This document shows positions 32,470-43,193 of a DNA stretch of 64,000 bases, one piece after another. Position 1 is the stretch's first letter; every line of letters starts with the position of its first letter. The notes beneath the pieces are model-generated. The model was not told where the DNA came from. It searched no databases and was given only the letters and a program-made list of their open reading frames with translations. Source of the stretch: Acanthosepion esculentum (lineage: Eukaryota > Mollusca > Cephalopoda > Sepiida > Sepiidae); the NCBI GenBank assembly GCA_964036315.1, contig OZ038479.1:54819746-54883745 (forward strand), written 5' to 3'. Made by a program: the position numbers and the translations under genes.

Positions 32470-32950
32470 AATTTTTCTATCCTCTGCCAGCCGCAATGAT
32501 GGAGAAAGCATTACCAGTGAGACACGCTGCAAGAGCCACTCCGTTTCGCGAGGCTCGTTCCTTAATCGCAATCGCGCCAATCCTCCGAAGGAACGCCATC
32601 GAACGAGGGCTAATAACCACTGAAGTCTCCACTGCCACAGGAGTAAAAAAAAAAAAATCTATCAGCAAGAGAAGAATATTTAACTATTTTTTTCATCTCT
32701 GCGTCTCAGGCGACGGATCCCGGCTCAACCGCGGACCTGATCAAATTACCGGCTAAAAATGTATCCGCACAGGTCGCATCCCAAATCAACGACTTACCCA
32801 TTTTAAAAGGGAAGATGATAATGCCATCCGGCCGCTTTCTATCACCACGGTCGAGGCCTACGGGTTCGATTTGGGAAGGGAACCCAGCTGCATCCAAACC
32901 TCTTTTGATGATGTCGTTAATTGCTTCATGCTGTGGAAAGCGGCCGGCAC
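32470..32950 (-). pseudogene. Retroelement endonuclease-like domain relic
   Basis: Minus-strand translation gives QHEAINDIIKRGLDAAGFPS, then KRPDG, then KSLIWDATCADTF, and after a stop and a frame change at an A run, FTPVAVETS and LTGNAFSIIAAG. In my memory this order (HxxxND, RPDG, WDAT.xDT, F.PVA.ET) is typical of a C-terminal domain found beside reverse transcriptases in many aquatic invertebrate genomes, possibly a restriction-like nuclease; the family name is uncertain. It is broken by a stop after SAVEPGSVA and by the frame change. The paralogous blocks at about 15935 and 48680 lack it, so it is an insertion or a retained piece of one. The plus-strand 106-codon frame is a shadow. Confidence 0.55.
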
Positions 32951-32959
32951 TACATTAAA

Positions 32960-33770
32960 AAATTAGCGCCATTTTTAGGCATTTGTGATCAGCATGAAAT
33001 TCTCTTTATTAAAAAAATCTTACAAAAACAAAATATACGTTTCTGTCACTTTCAGGAATATTAGCTGATTTAAAGTTTAATTAATCTGATTTTAAACAAA
33101 TATTACTTATTTTAAGTTTGAAATGTTGCAGAAATTAATCTTTTAACATGTTAGTACTTGTTTATTTTATATTGATGTGTTGACAGCTTGATGACAATTA
33201 GAGATGTTTTTTTTTTTATCTAATGTTGTTCTACGTGGCTTTATCCGTAATAAAAACAATTGAAGAATATGACATGAGCGCCTTTTATATATAATTTTTA
33301 AGTACTCGGTAATCTTATATGATTTAAGAAAATATTCTCCGTAATCTAATGTTTATTGAATTTTAGATACATTGGAATTAAATTTGTAGTTATCGCTCTT
33401 GTTTTATTGTGTATGAACACCGCATCTACAAAAATCGGCACGTTTACACATACAACAAAAAAAATAATAATAAATAATTAAAAATAAAATAAAAATTCTT
33501 TTTAAAATACCGGGTAACATGGTAATAATACACTTTTCGATTTATGATCTGTAAATATAGTTTTTACTTAATAACAATTCCCTAACTTTTTACACAATTG
33601 AAACTGAATTTCAAAAAGATCTAAAACTTTAAAAATTGTTCAAATTTTTTTTAAATGGAAACAAATCTTGTATAAATTCATTATTCAGCAAAAAAAAATG
33701 TTAAGACATGTGTTGTAGTGGTCTCACGAAATAACAAAAAAACAATCTAATTCCCATGATTCCATAGAAA
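32960..33770. repeat. AT-rich duplicon block (family II), continued
   Basis: Close paralogue of 48690-49480 (GCGCCATTTTTAGGCATTTG, GACATGAGCGCCTTTTATAT, CTAATTCCCATGATTCCAT) and of 15950-16500. No gene seen. Confidence 0.75.
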
Positions 33771-34096
33771 TCGCCCGGTCTACACTCCTCCCCCCTCTAT
33801 TGGACACGTTTAGAGGCCCAAACCTTGTTTCGTGTCTAGGAAGGGGTCCCCGGATTTCTCTCTCTCTGTCTCTTTCCCTTCTCCACATCCTTTCATTTCT
33901 CATTCCTATCTGCTCTCGCTCCGGATCTTTTTTGGCCCCCTTGCCTTGATCGATCCACTGTCTTTCTCTTTCTCCACATCCCCTCCCTTGCCACTCCTAT
34001 CTGCTCTTCCTCCAACCCCCTCTTTAACCCCTTGCGTGATAGTGGCCTCCGGCCTTGCTTGGGGTGATATGATTAAAAAAAAAAAAAAAAAAAATT
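33771..34096 (+). mobile_element. Poly(A)-tailed retroposon 3' end
   Basis: CT-rich segment ending in a ~20-base A run (about 34075-34094). The paralogue at 49470-49505 runs from GATTCCATCGAA through a short A-rich stretch into AATTCGCAAGTA, so about 320 bp is inserted here. The sequence (CTTTCTCTTTCTCCACATCC, GGCCTCCGGCCTTGC) looks like the 3' UTR of a LINE or a SINE. The 74 and 89 codon frames are not protein-like. Confidence 0.55.
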
Positions 34097-34244
34097 CGTA
34101 AGTAAGACTAGAAGCCAAATAAAATGTCAATAAAATATTAGATTATCTCGAAAATTTCCTTATATTTTTAAAATTACAATTACTGTATAATTATGTATAT
34201 ATAAGGCGTTCATGTTGTATTCAAACAATTTTTTACACAATTTT

Positions 34245-34500
34245 TACACTTATGGTGGAATAATGGATAGCGGCTCTGATTGAGGAATCGGAGAGCGGAA
34301 TTCAAATTCTAGTCAAATCCATTACATTCACTTACGTGCTAATAAGCTTGGGAAAGGTATGAATCCTCTTTTTCTCCCCCCAGCTATGGGTAAATAGCAG
34401 GACAGACCAAGTTCTATGACCCTGGATGGCAACTGGTCTATTGCAGAAAGAAATGGTAACCTACTGCAAGAAAATAATCTCCCTTGTCAGTCATTTATCA
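34245..34500 (+). repeat. tRNA-type SINE copy
   Basis: Best-preserved copy of this SINE in the window. TGGTGGAATAATGGATAGCG is A-box-like, and GCGGAATTCAAATTCTAG stands where the B box would be. The common body follows (CCATTACATTCACTTACGTG, CTTGGGAAAGGTATGAA, CCCCCAGCTATGGGTAAATA) and then a unique tail (GGATGGCAACTGGTCTATTG). Confidence 0.6.
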
Positions 34501-34559
34501 AAAGATACACCTATGTGCCTATTCGTGTATCACGCATGGCACATAGTCCTTTTACCAAC

Positions 34560-34760
34560 TTGCTTCTTCATTAATTTTATTTTATATTTTTAACATTACC
34601 AACAAATGAAAATAAAGTAAATTTGCAGATTAATCCCCGCAATCATGCGCAGAAGCTTACTTACTTAATGGCCTTTTTACTGATCTTCCTATCTTCTTAC
34701 TCATCTCAATTACTACGCAAAACCAAAAGAAGTCTTTAAAACTGATCCTTTACTTACTTA
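34560..34760. repeat. Inverted repeat arm, partner 31480-31690
   Basis: See the partner arm. It contains CTTCTTACTCATCTCAATTA and AACCAAAAGAAGTCTTTAAA. A related piece lies at 18418-18480. Confidence 0.65.
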
Positions 34761-35690
34761 AATTTTCTGAACTTTAAGCTATTGATAAAACTGTCAATAT
34801 GTCATAAAATACCAAAATTTTAAGATTACTGGGTAATTAAAAAATTATATAAAATTATAGTTATTATATAAAAAGAAATCCCTGAAGATATTTCAGTAAA
34901 AATTAGTGTGAAACATGGAAAATTTCGATCCACACACCTTGTCAAAATCAGTTCAATAAAAATCAAAAAAGTATTTTTTGAGAATTAGCCTAATTAATTA
35001 TTTATAATTAATAATTTAATAAAACACATTATTTTCTTTCAGATTTGACAGAAAAAAATCTAAACTTAATATTTATTTTTTATAAAGTTATTTGGAATTT
35101 TACATTAAAATTAATCCCGTTAGAAGAGTTTATTTTATTAAATAAAAACATGTTTGAATATTAAATTTTCAAAAATCATTGAAAAATGAAACGTGTCTCT
35201 AAAATATATAATTTTTAGGTGATGAAGAACAAAAAGCATGCAATGCCAACGGCTTCCTTTTCATTTACTACACTGTTAATGTTCATTCTATTTAATTCAC
35301 TTTTTTTTACAATATGCAATAAATTACCTTAGCACTGTCAGTGGCTGCGAAGAAACATCATGCATTTTACTTTTTTGAGTAACTTAGCTTCATCGATGGC
35401 AAGAAATGTACAGATTTTAAAATAAACACAAGGAACCAAGGCTTGTTTAACACCGCATAATTTCTTTGTTTTTTTTTTTGTTGTTTTAACATTATCAAGC
35501 GAAATATTTTCTCAAAAGTAATTTCCCGTTTGTATTCTTTTCTATGATATTTTTATTTTGTTATTTCTCAATTCTTTCTTTGTATTCTTCATTTCAACTT
35601 CAATATTATTTTATTAAGTAATTGGGCAGAGGTTGACAGAGAAATCCGACAAAGAAATCCTCTCCTTTGTTGTCGACTTTCCTCTGCGAT
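34761..35690. repeat. Inverted family II duplicon fragment
   Basis: Paralogous to 49980-50940 in the same orientation (AAGAAATCCCTGAAG..ATATTTCAGTA, CACCGCATAATTTCTTTG, TTATCAAGCGAAATATTTTC). No gene seen. Confidence 0.7.
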
Positions 35691-35699
35691 TGTCGATCA

Positions 35700-36960
35700 G
35701 TCTTTCCTTGATCCAGTGACCTTTCTCGGCCTCGAAGACTCTGATATCATGAATTAATAAAGGGAGTTGCAAAAGATTGCTCTGTGTGGCCGGCTTAGCT
35801 TGTTAGCATCAGAGTTGCACTCTGTCTGATCTTGGGTGCCAGCAGTAGATTATCTCCACAAACCTGAGTTTTTGTTTAGCTGGTGATTGATTTGGAACAT
35901 GCTACCTCTCAAGGACGTACTCTTCAAATGGAGTGAGGCAGATTTGCCAGACTGTCATTGGTGTGACTTTGGCTTAGAGAAAACAGCTTTGCATACCTAC
36001 CATTGTGCTCAAGTGTGTGTTGAGGGCTCATATTGCTCCCAATCAGATCATATCCATTGATCTCAAGTACACGTGACAATGTGTCGCCCCTGTTCTTCGG
36101 AGTAAAACAGATGGTGTTTTTGACATTGCTAAGAATGATGATGTGGTCGACATGAGAGGAGGGGTATCTTGCGACATGAATTTTATTTGCATCAGGATCT
36201 TTAATGATGTTTAGGGTAAAAATCAGATCTGATCGAAAGTGTTTGATTTCAACAGATTTCAGTAAAAGGTGAGTGACTGAGGTGAGCCTGGTTCATGTGG
36301 ATGAGGCAAGCCTTGATTTTCTCTTTTAAGTCCCCTTGATGCAATGGGGCAGTTTCCTGTGAATCCTCTCCTGGTTAAGTTAGACACTATTTTGTTTTCC
36401 TAACTAATGTGAATAAGTTCTTTTCCAGGCCTGTTCCAGGCATTCTCTTTTATTATGATTCCGAATCTCCCCAGTTTGTCCCCCATTTTCATTTCAGTTG
36501 GATCAGCCTTTGACTTTTCCCATTCTGTCATTTATTTTTACCCTCCCCATTCCATGAGTGAGTGTGCTTCTTGATTTTGTCTATCAGCAAAATACAAAGG
36601 TGCCTCTCATTATTTTGAGGGGTGGACAGGTCCTACTAACATTTGTTCTGATTTTATCTTTGGGTTACATTTTTTAGTTTTTTTTTCAGGTTTCTTCCCC
36701 TCACCATTATTTCATAAATCAGGAAATCTTTATATATTTTTGTTAAAAAAAAAAAAAGAAAAAAAAGAAGACATTTTGGACTCTCATCAGATTTTTATCT
36801 CATGGGGTGTTTTTATTTTTTAGATCTCCTGTAAATATGTAGTATTTTGGTATAACCAGGATTGAGAAGTGATGGATAAGTTCTTGTGGTGAATGAGTAA
36901 ATTGTAATGTATGAATGGGTAGTGAATCTGATTAACTAGGATTAGGATAACTAATGAAGA
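35700..36960 (+). pseudogene. LINE 3' remnant (Tx1/L1-like), decayed
   Basis: Homologous base by base, with many changes, to the better copy at 60575-61830: GATCCAGTGACCTTTC, TTGGGTGCCAGCAGTAGATT, GGAGTGAGGCAGATTTGCCAGACT, GAGAAAACAGCTTTGCATACCTACCA and the 3' UTR words TAATGTGAATAAGTTCTTTTCC and GATTAACTAGGA. No reading frame is left. It entered or was duplicated before the other copy by the look of its decay. Confidence 0.65.
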
Positions 36961-37189
36961 CCATCCCCTCCCTATATCTGCCCCCGGCCATGGACCACAA
37001 TTTCTGTATTATCAGAAATAAATTTTCTTCTTCTTATACGAATAAATTTTCTTCTATGAATAAAATTTCTATATTGACTTCAAATTCTAGCAAGTATGGC
37101 GACTGCTGCAAATACAAAACCTCTAGGGAGGGACGGACACAGCCAAAATTTAATTCTTGTGTTTCAGTATAGTCCAGATTAATTAGATT

Positions 37190-38420
37190 TGAAGCATTTT
37201 TTCTTCAATGAAACAAGCTGGGAAGACTCATTGTGTTAAGACAATGTGCTCTCTGTGTATAAATTAAACAAGTATGAGTAGATCAACTACATTGTTGGCC
37301 TTATAGGTGCCATTTCAGTTATGATTGTCTCTTTTCTAAAGGAAGAAACAGGAGTCTCCATATGAGGAAGGACTTATTGAGATTCAGAAATAACAGAGAA
37401 TTTCTTTGAACCAAAGGGGATGAGTGATGATAGAAAAATCATCAGTTCTAGTGGTGAAGTCTTACAAATTAAGTCACTAATGTTTTCTGTAGAGGGAACA
37501 ACATCTACTCTCAACAGATGCTTTTGATAGAAAATGAATTAGTTCTAGCAGGCATGTGACACTATAAAGTATAGTTCGATAGCTATACCGAGAGAGGTGT
37601 AACACGATAAGACATTGGGTGAGTTAAGAGATAGCCAAGGGATGAGGCAGGATTTTATTAAAATTCAGAAAGTTTGTTTTCTTCCATGAATAAACCAGAA
37701 AAAATGGCAATAGCGCTGACTTGAAGTAAAATGTCTTTATTATTTTGAGGAATATAGCTGCAAAATATATCTAGATAATTTAAGCCCACGAGGTATGGGG
37801 AGAGGTGGTGTAATAATATTCAAGTTGTTGTTTTTTTATCTCTGCTAAGGTTAAAATAATTCAGTGCTGAAACAACAATAAAAAGAAATACACATTGGAG
37901 AAATTCGGAGACACTGAATAGAGATGGCAGAAATGTCTTACATTGTCAAATGCAATGCATAGTTTTTGCAAAAGAAATTAATTCTTGCAGTTACTCATTC
38001 CAATGTCACTCATTAAGAAAGAGAAGATCCTCGTTGCAGAGTTGGAAATTTCTCCTGATCATGTAAAAGGAAATCTTAAATTTTCATCCTATTTTAACAT
38101 ATTTTAACAAAGAACTTCTACACCTTCAGATTTTCCACGTAATTTTTTGCTTGTATGGCTGAAAAGCTGAACACCTCTGAATAAGAATATGTTTCTATTT
38201 TAAGGTCAGCCGTTTTTTTATGCACCAGCTTACTGATTCTTATACAAACCAATTTTCTTGTCAGAATAAAATTTCTATGTTGACTTTAAATTCTAGCAGG
38301 CATACCAAATTGTAGACTGCTAGTAATTACATTTTTACTTCAGTGACATGTAGGCTGGGAAGATGCTATTGAATGAAAAAGAATTAGTTTTAGCAGGCAT
38401 ACCAAATTGTATTAAGCATG
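37190..38420 (+). repeat. Repeat unit X-Y (partner 57960-59060)
   Basis: Block X (about 37220-37835, GTTAAGACAATGTGCTCTCTG to GGGGAGAGGTGGTGTAATAA) is followed by block Y (about 37845-38420, GTGCTGAAACAACAATAAAA to CCAAATTGTATTAAGCATGG). At 57960-59060 the same blocks occur as Y then X, with very high identity in Y. Confidence 0.8.
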
Positions 38421-38745
38421 GAGACCACTATAGGATAAGTAGAAAACTCCCAAAGACTATAGATGCAGCCAATAAAGATGACAAAAAAGCCACATCCTCC
38501 TTCTCAAGGGAATATTCATCCTTCAAACTGAAAGGCAAATACTACCATTGTGGAAACAGCACGATGCAAGAGAGTGTAGATATAAGGAGTTTTTAGGCCA
38601 AAATTCTTTTGGCCAAGGAATTTTAAGCATATAGGCAGGCCAACTAGTAAAAACGGGAAGAAAACAGCTACAAAAGAAACACAAAGACCCTAATCCGAAG
38701 ACCCCGATACCAGACATGTAAAATAATGCTCTTCCACTTTTCATT
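38363..38745 (+). pseudogene. Possible gag zinc-knuckle relic
   Basis: The frame from 38363 reads TIDAANKDDKKA and ends KGKYYHCGNSTMQESVDIRSF before a stop. After small frame changes FKHIGRPTSK follows. This resembles the end of an LTR-element gag, where a Cys-rich knuckle (here only HCG is kept) and a second HI-C-R motif follow. Most zinc ligands are missing, so this is tentative. Confidence 0.3.
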
Positions 38746-38879
38746 AAGTGTGTTGGCTGGGATCTGACGTCACCCTATGACTCCATCAACATGAATCATG
38801 ACATGAAATCAAGATATCAAGTCAAGTTCACGCATAAAGGTAGAGTAGAAACATCTGGTTTGAGATTGCAGATTAGCTT

Positions 38880-39970
38880 TTAGAAGACTGTGTTAGTATA
38901 TGTGCATTGAGAACATTTTTACAATCCTTTTATTTATGTATCAAATGATAATTGTTAAATAAACAAAATGAATGTGCAAATGAAAATAAGAAGCTTTCCA
39001 ATATTTGGTGCAATGAATGTCGTGTAATTCTTAATTTTAATTTGATTGAATTTTTTTTTTTTTTGATCTCCAGAGATTTTATGAATTTTCTATTTTCGAA
39101 ATTTTCACCTGTGCATTTTAAAATAAAGCTGATATTTTACCTGTCTACATGTGTAGAGTTTAATTATTGCAATAACTATATTTTTACCTACCATTTATCA
39201 GCTTTATTAATAAATATTCAAGACTATTTTTTCTATTTTTATAAGAATGAAATAAAACCATTTACAATATCATTGTGCTGTTTATTTTGCATTATGCTAA
39301 TTGATGGACAAAAATTTCCATAGATAATTTTCCCAACAGATATTTAATTAATATTATATTTTATCAACTTCTATTTACCTATAACTTTTTAGATTATCCT
39401 AGCATATCAAACTCATGAGGGATATTCTTTTTCAGAGTCATTAATAAAGTGTGTTAAAACATTTGAGATATTAGTGCAAAGGGAAGATAAATTGTCACAG
39501 CCAGAATTTGAACTCTATTCTTTGATTCAATTTTCCATATTGCTAGCTGATGGTCCCTGCACCCCCTCCTATACTTGGTGTAATGAAGCCTGTCATATAG
39601 GAATAAAGTGTTGCTGCCAACACTTGGGTCTGAACACAGATTGCCAGAGAGCATGCATGGTTGACCTCATCTTGAAATAATTTGATCATGTGATGGGTAA
39701 GGAAAAAATATATATGTGGGAATTAGTGGCGTCTGACTGAGTATTGTTCAAAGGTGTTACTATTGATGTATCTGTGATTTACAAAGTCTCTCCTACAAAC
39801 AGGCATTACAAAAAATCCTTATATAGTAATTATTATTTGAAAATACTTTCAGATGTTTTTGTCATAGCATTTGTATGAAATTTATTTAAAGAGTTTTTTA
39901 ATGTGAACAACAAAGATTTAAAGCTATTTGAAATAAGATGAAAATCTTAACCAATAATTATTATTTTTTA
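38880..39970. repeat. Duplicon end, paired with 7400-8640
   Basis: Near-identical to the block 3' of ZNF locus A, in the same orientation, placing it 3' of locus B. The duplicated CTATACTTGGTGTAATGAAG word lies at about 39570, and a weaker second copy lies at about 40610, further away than at A because other sequence is inserted between. Confidence 0.75.
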
Positions 39971-40107
39971 ATCATAAGGAGGTAAATCACCGCTCAGTCT
40001 CTGTGAAGGCAAAGTTTTCATTGGTTCAAAGAAAACTTCAAATAGGCTTGCAAATTCCTTTCCGTCTTTTTCTTCAGCTCACCCGAATTTGAAGGGAGTA
40101 GATAATA

Positions 40108-40243
40108 AAGGGAGTTATTATTATTTTGCACTCATTACACATCACAGAAGAATAGAGTCTTCTTTGTGTTTAATGATGTCTGCCCAATTGCTTAGTCTGA
40201 TTGAATCAGACTGTAGTGAGTGTGAAATAATAATAACTCCCTT
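40108..40243. mobile_element. MITE-like element, 136 bp
   Basis: Terminal inverted repeats of about 30 bp: left AAGGGAGTTATTATTATTTT, right ending AATAATAATAACTCCCTT. The pairing continues inward through CACTC and TACA. No coding sequence; target duplication not clear (AT-rich flanks). Confidence 0.75.
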
Positions 40244-41739
40244 CAGTTAGCATGTTCATTGATAAATATTCAAGATTATTTTTCTTATTTTTATAAGAAT
40301 GAAATAAAACCATTTGTAATATTATACCTCTTATTTTGTATTGTGCTAATTGAATGACAAACATTTAAACACATAGAAAACTTTTCAAATATATAACCAA
40401 TATCATTGATCTTATTTTTTTATTACCTTCTATTTACATATAAATTATCTAAGGATATTAAATTCCTGAAGAACATTACATTTCAAGGTCTTTAATAAAG
40501 AGTATTAGACCATTTTGGAAGAAAATGCAAAGGGGGACACAAATTATCTCAGCCAGAATATGAACACAATCCTTTTCCATGTTGTTTGCTGTTGGTCATT
40601 GAACTTCTATATTTGGTGTAATGAAGCCTTATATAGTAATCTCTGTTTGGGAATATTTTCAGAGGTTTTGTACATTTTGAAAAACATTTTTTCATGGCTT
40701 TTATATACCATTTTTTAAATGAGATGAAAATCATCGGCATTAATGTTTTCTTTTAAACTTAAAGAGTCAATTGGCAAAAATGTCAATTTCCAACAATGTA
40801 TCAAGAAATAACTGACATTTATTTTGTAATATTATGAGAGACCTTAACATAAAGAAAGTGTTTCAAAAATGAAGTCTTTGCCAAACAATCAGTATCATAA
40901 TGTCTATGGATGTACATTTCTGATAATGTTAATGCAAATATGTTTATTTGATCACTGTCTGATTTAGGATTGTTTATTGAATGTCAAAAATAGAACATTC
41001 CCCATATCTCATATATTTTATCATTGACAATCCAACTAAAATTAATTTGTGCACATAAAAATCCTTGAAGCTGCCTTTCAAAAGTGGTGATTCAAAAGAA
41101 TTTTCAAAATGTATGAAACTTATGAAAATAACATAAGAAATTAACACCACATATATATCAGAGAAGCTACCTTTAAACAAAGTGTTACAATAATTGTGAA
41201 ACTGAGAATTTCCAAAATGTATGAAAATAACATAAATAATGTTTGAATCAGTGAGATGAAAATTAATCATTTAAGGCTTCATTAGACAAAATAAAGTGTT
41301 CATGGCTTAACAGTAAAAATATGAAAAATAGAATCAACAAAAAGATTTGAAATTCTGACTGAGATAATTTGATTTCAATTTGCACTTTTATCTCAAATAT
41401 TTTAACAAATTTTATTAAAAGACGATGAAAAGAAATGCTCATAATAACAAAATGCATATTTATGTGATTCATGAATACATGACTTTTTCATTTATGTACA
41501 AAAAATAAATTCAATCAAAATACAGTATATTTTCTCTTGTGGTATGTTTTCTGATTATGCTTTCAATGCCAATTTTCAATGAAAATACAGATTCTTACAC
41601 TTTAGTTGTGAATTTTTGTTGACATTTTTGCCTCATACTTGATAAATATATGGATTGTGTGTAAGCATGTTTCTTATAAATGGGAAATTTCGCAAATATT
41701 GATTTGCATGATTAAGCATCAGGTTGTGTTTTTTAAATC
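40244..41739 (-). other. 3' flank of ZNF locus B
   Basis: Shared with the 3' flank of A (8500-9560), including CTATTTTTATAAGAATGAAAT and GCTTTCAATGCCAATTT. Possible 3' UTR of the B transcript; no gene seen. Confidence 0.5.
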
Positions 41740-42127
41740 CATTACATTTTCAAAACATCATCCACACACTTCACAAGAATGTAATTTCAGTCTAGTATAC
41801 ATGTATGGTGGAGCAAACATGACTTTAGAAGTATATGCTTTCTCCCAAGGATGTGATTGCATAAAGACCACCAAACTCAGGTTGTTTGAAACTGTAGATC
41901 CACAAATTTCACAAGAATGATTTCTCACCATTGTATCTTTGAATATGGTGTATTAGGTTTCTCTTTAATGTGTATTTACATGTGGCTTAACAAATTTGAT
42001 ATCTCTGAAAATGCAAATCATAAAATTTCATAAGAACAGTGTTAGTCTCCAGTAGACATTTGAAGATGATGCAGTGAGTTGGATCTTCTATAATCAGACA
42101 TGTAAAAAATTTACATGGATAGGTTTT
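41740..42127 (-). pseudogene. Decayed zinc fingers downstream of locus B
   Basis: After the stop of the B array, the minus strand keeps finger-like words: KTYPCKFF, and further on HSCEVCG followed by TGA. The TGA after this last word has a counterpart at loci A (CELRG, stop) and D (CEVHG, stop), so the decay predates the duplications. Confidence 0.65.
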
Positions 42128-42820
42128 CTATCCTGTGTGTGTTCGCATATGGCGCTCCAAAGATGACTTCACTGAAAATGCAGTTCCACAAACTTCGCAA
42201 GAATATGGTTTCTCTCCAGTGTGTGTTCGCATATGGCTCTCCAAAGATGACTTCTGTGAAAATGCAGATCCACAAACTTCACAAAAATATGGTTTATCTC
42301 CTGTATGTGTTTGCATATGGTGCTCCAAAGAGGATTTCCATGAAAATGCAGATCCACACACTTCACAACAATATGGTTTCTCTCCAGTGTGTGTTCGCAT
42401 ATGGAGCACCAAGGGTGACTTCTGTGAAAATGCATACCCACAAACTTCACAAGAATATGGTTTCTCTCCTGTATGTGTTTGCATATGGCTTTTCAAATGA
42501 GATAACAGTGAAAATGCTGATCCACAGACTTCACAAGAATGTGGTTTCTCTCCGGAGTGTATTCGCATATGGCGCACCAAAGATGACTTCCGTGAAAATG
42601 CAGATTCACAAATTTCACAAGAATATGGTTTCTCTCCAGTGTGTGTTCGCATATGGTACACTAAACATGTCTTCTGCGAAAATGCTGATCCACAAACTTC
42701 ACAAGAATATGGTTTCTCTCCAGTGTGTGTTCGCATATGGCGCTGCAAATCTGTTGTCCGTGAAGAGGCATATCCACAAACTTCACAATAGTATGGTTTA
42801 TCCCCAGTGTGTGTTCCCAT
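42128..42820 (-). CDS. C2H2 zinc-finger protein, 8 fingers (locus B)
   Basis: Predicted DNA-binding protein of about 230 residues with 8 complete C2H2 fingers at 28-residue spacing, all ligands intact. Finger 1 is YYCEVCGYASSRTTDLQRH, the same special first finger as in A (GYxSSRTxDL). The last is YSCEVCGTAFSVKSSLERH. I start at the ATG of MGTHTGDKPY, in the same place as in A; the frame is open 22 codons further but without ATG. It ends with TAG in the last linker, the same nonsense codon as in A. Three fewer fingers than A suggest unequal exchange or slippage in the array. No effector domain is visible. It is the cleaner of the two intact loci, but there is no evidence of expression in the sequence alone. 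Confidence 0.75.
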   Translation of the reverse strand: MGTHTGDKPYYCEVCGYASSRTTDLQRHMRTHTGEKPYSCEVCGSAFSQKTCLVYHMRTHTGEKPYSCEICESAFSRKSSLVRHMRIHSGEKPHSCEVCGSAFSLLSHLKSHMQTHTGEKPYSCEVCGYAFSQKSPLVLHMRTHTGEKPYCCEVCGSAFSWKSSLEHHMQTHTGDKPYFCEVCGSAFSQKSSLESHMRTHTGEKPYSCEVCGTAFSVKSSLERHMRTHTG

Positions 42821-43193
42821 GTTCCAAAGATGATTTCTGTGAAAATGATAATTCAAAACCTTGACAAAAATATGATTTCCCTCCAATGTCTGTTTCCATA
42901 TGGCACACTATACCATTAAAATTTTTGCAGATTTCACAAGAATATGGTTCTTTCTAATATTCACTTATACATAACACTGAGCTTTTATAGAAAACAAACC
43001 ACACATTTCAATATACATATTTCATTGTGACAGTTAATGCTCATTGTGATGCTTTTTAAAATGTAGATACATGAATATTTTAGCATATACTTTTCTGTCT
43101 TTGATGGAAATTCAAGTCTTGTTTTCTTTCATTTAAATTCCCAATAACAACAGTTCTTATGAATATCATGATTTTTCTGTTCAGCCAAAACAT
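42821..43193 (-). other. 5' part of ZNF B terminal exon
   Basis: Acceptor CTTCACAG ends at 43194; the exon opens ATGTTTTGGCTGAACAG and this upstream frame runs 37 codons (MFWLNRKIMIFIRTVVIGNL...) before a stop. At locus A the same frame stops after 8 codons, so it is not conserved and is likely leader. Nearer the array, METDIGGKSYFCQGFE is the relic first finger, out of frame with the array. Confidence 0.6.

Noticed and set aside
32436..32756. 106-codon plus-strand frame.
   Set aside because: The minus strand over the same bases carries the recognisable RPDG/WDAT motif order; the plus frame has no family features and ends with poly(Lys) from an A run.
33832..34130. Frames in the CT-rich poly(A)-tailed segment.
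   Set aside because: Low-complexity Ser/Pro/Leu translation of CT-rich DNA ending in Lys from the A tail.
34252..34320. Possible tRNA gene.
   Set aside because: The A- and B-box-like words are present but the cloverleaf stems do not pair well, and the segment continues into a repeat found at other sites; it is a SINE head.
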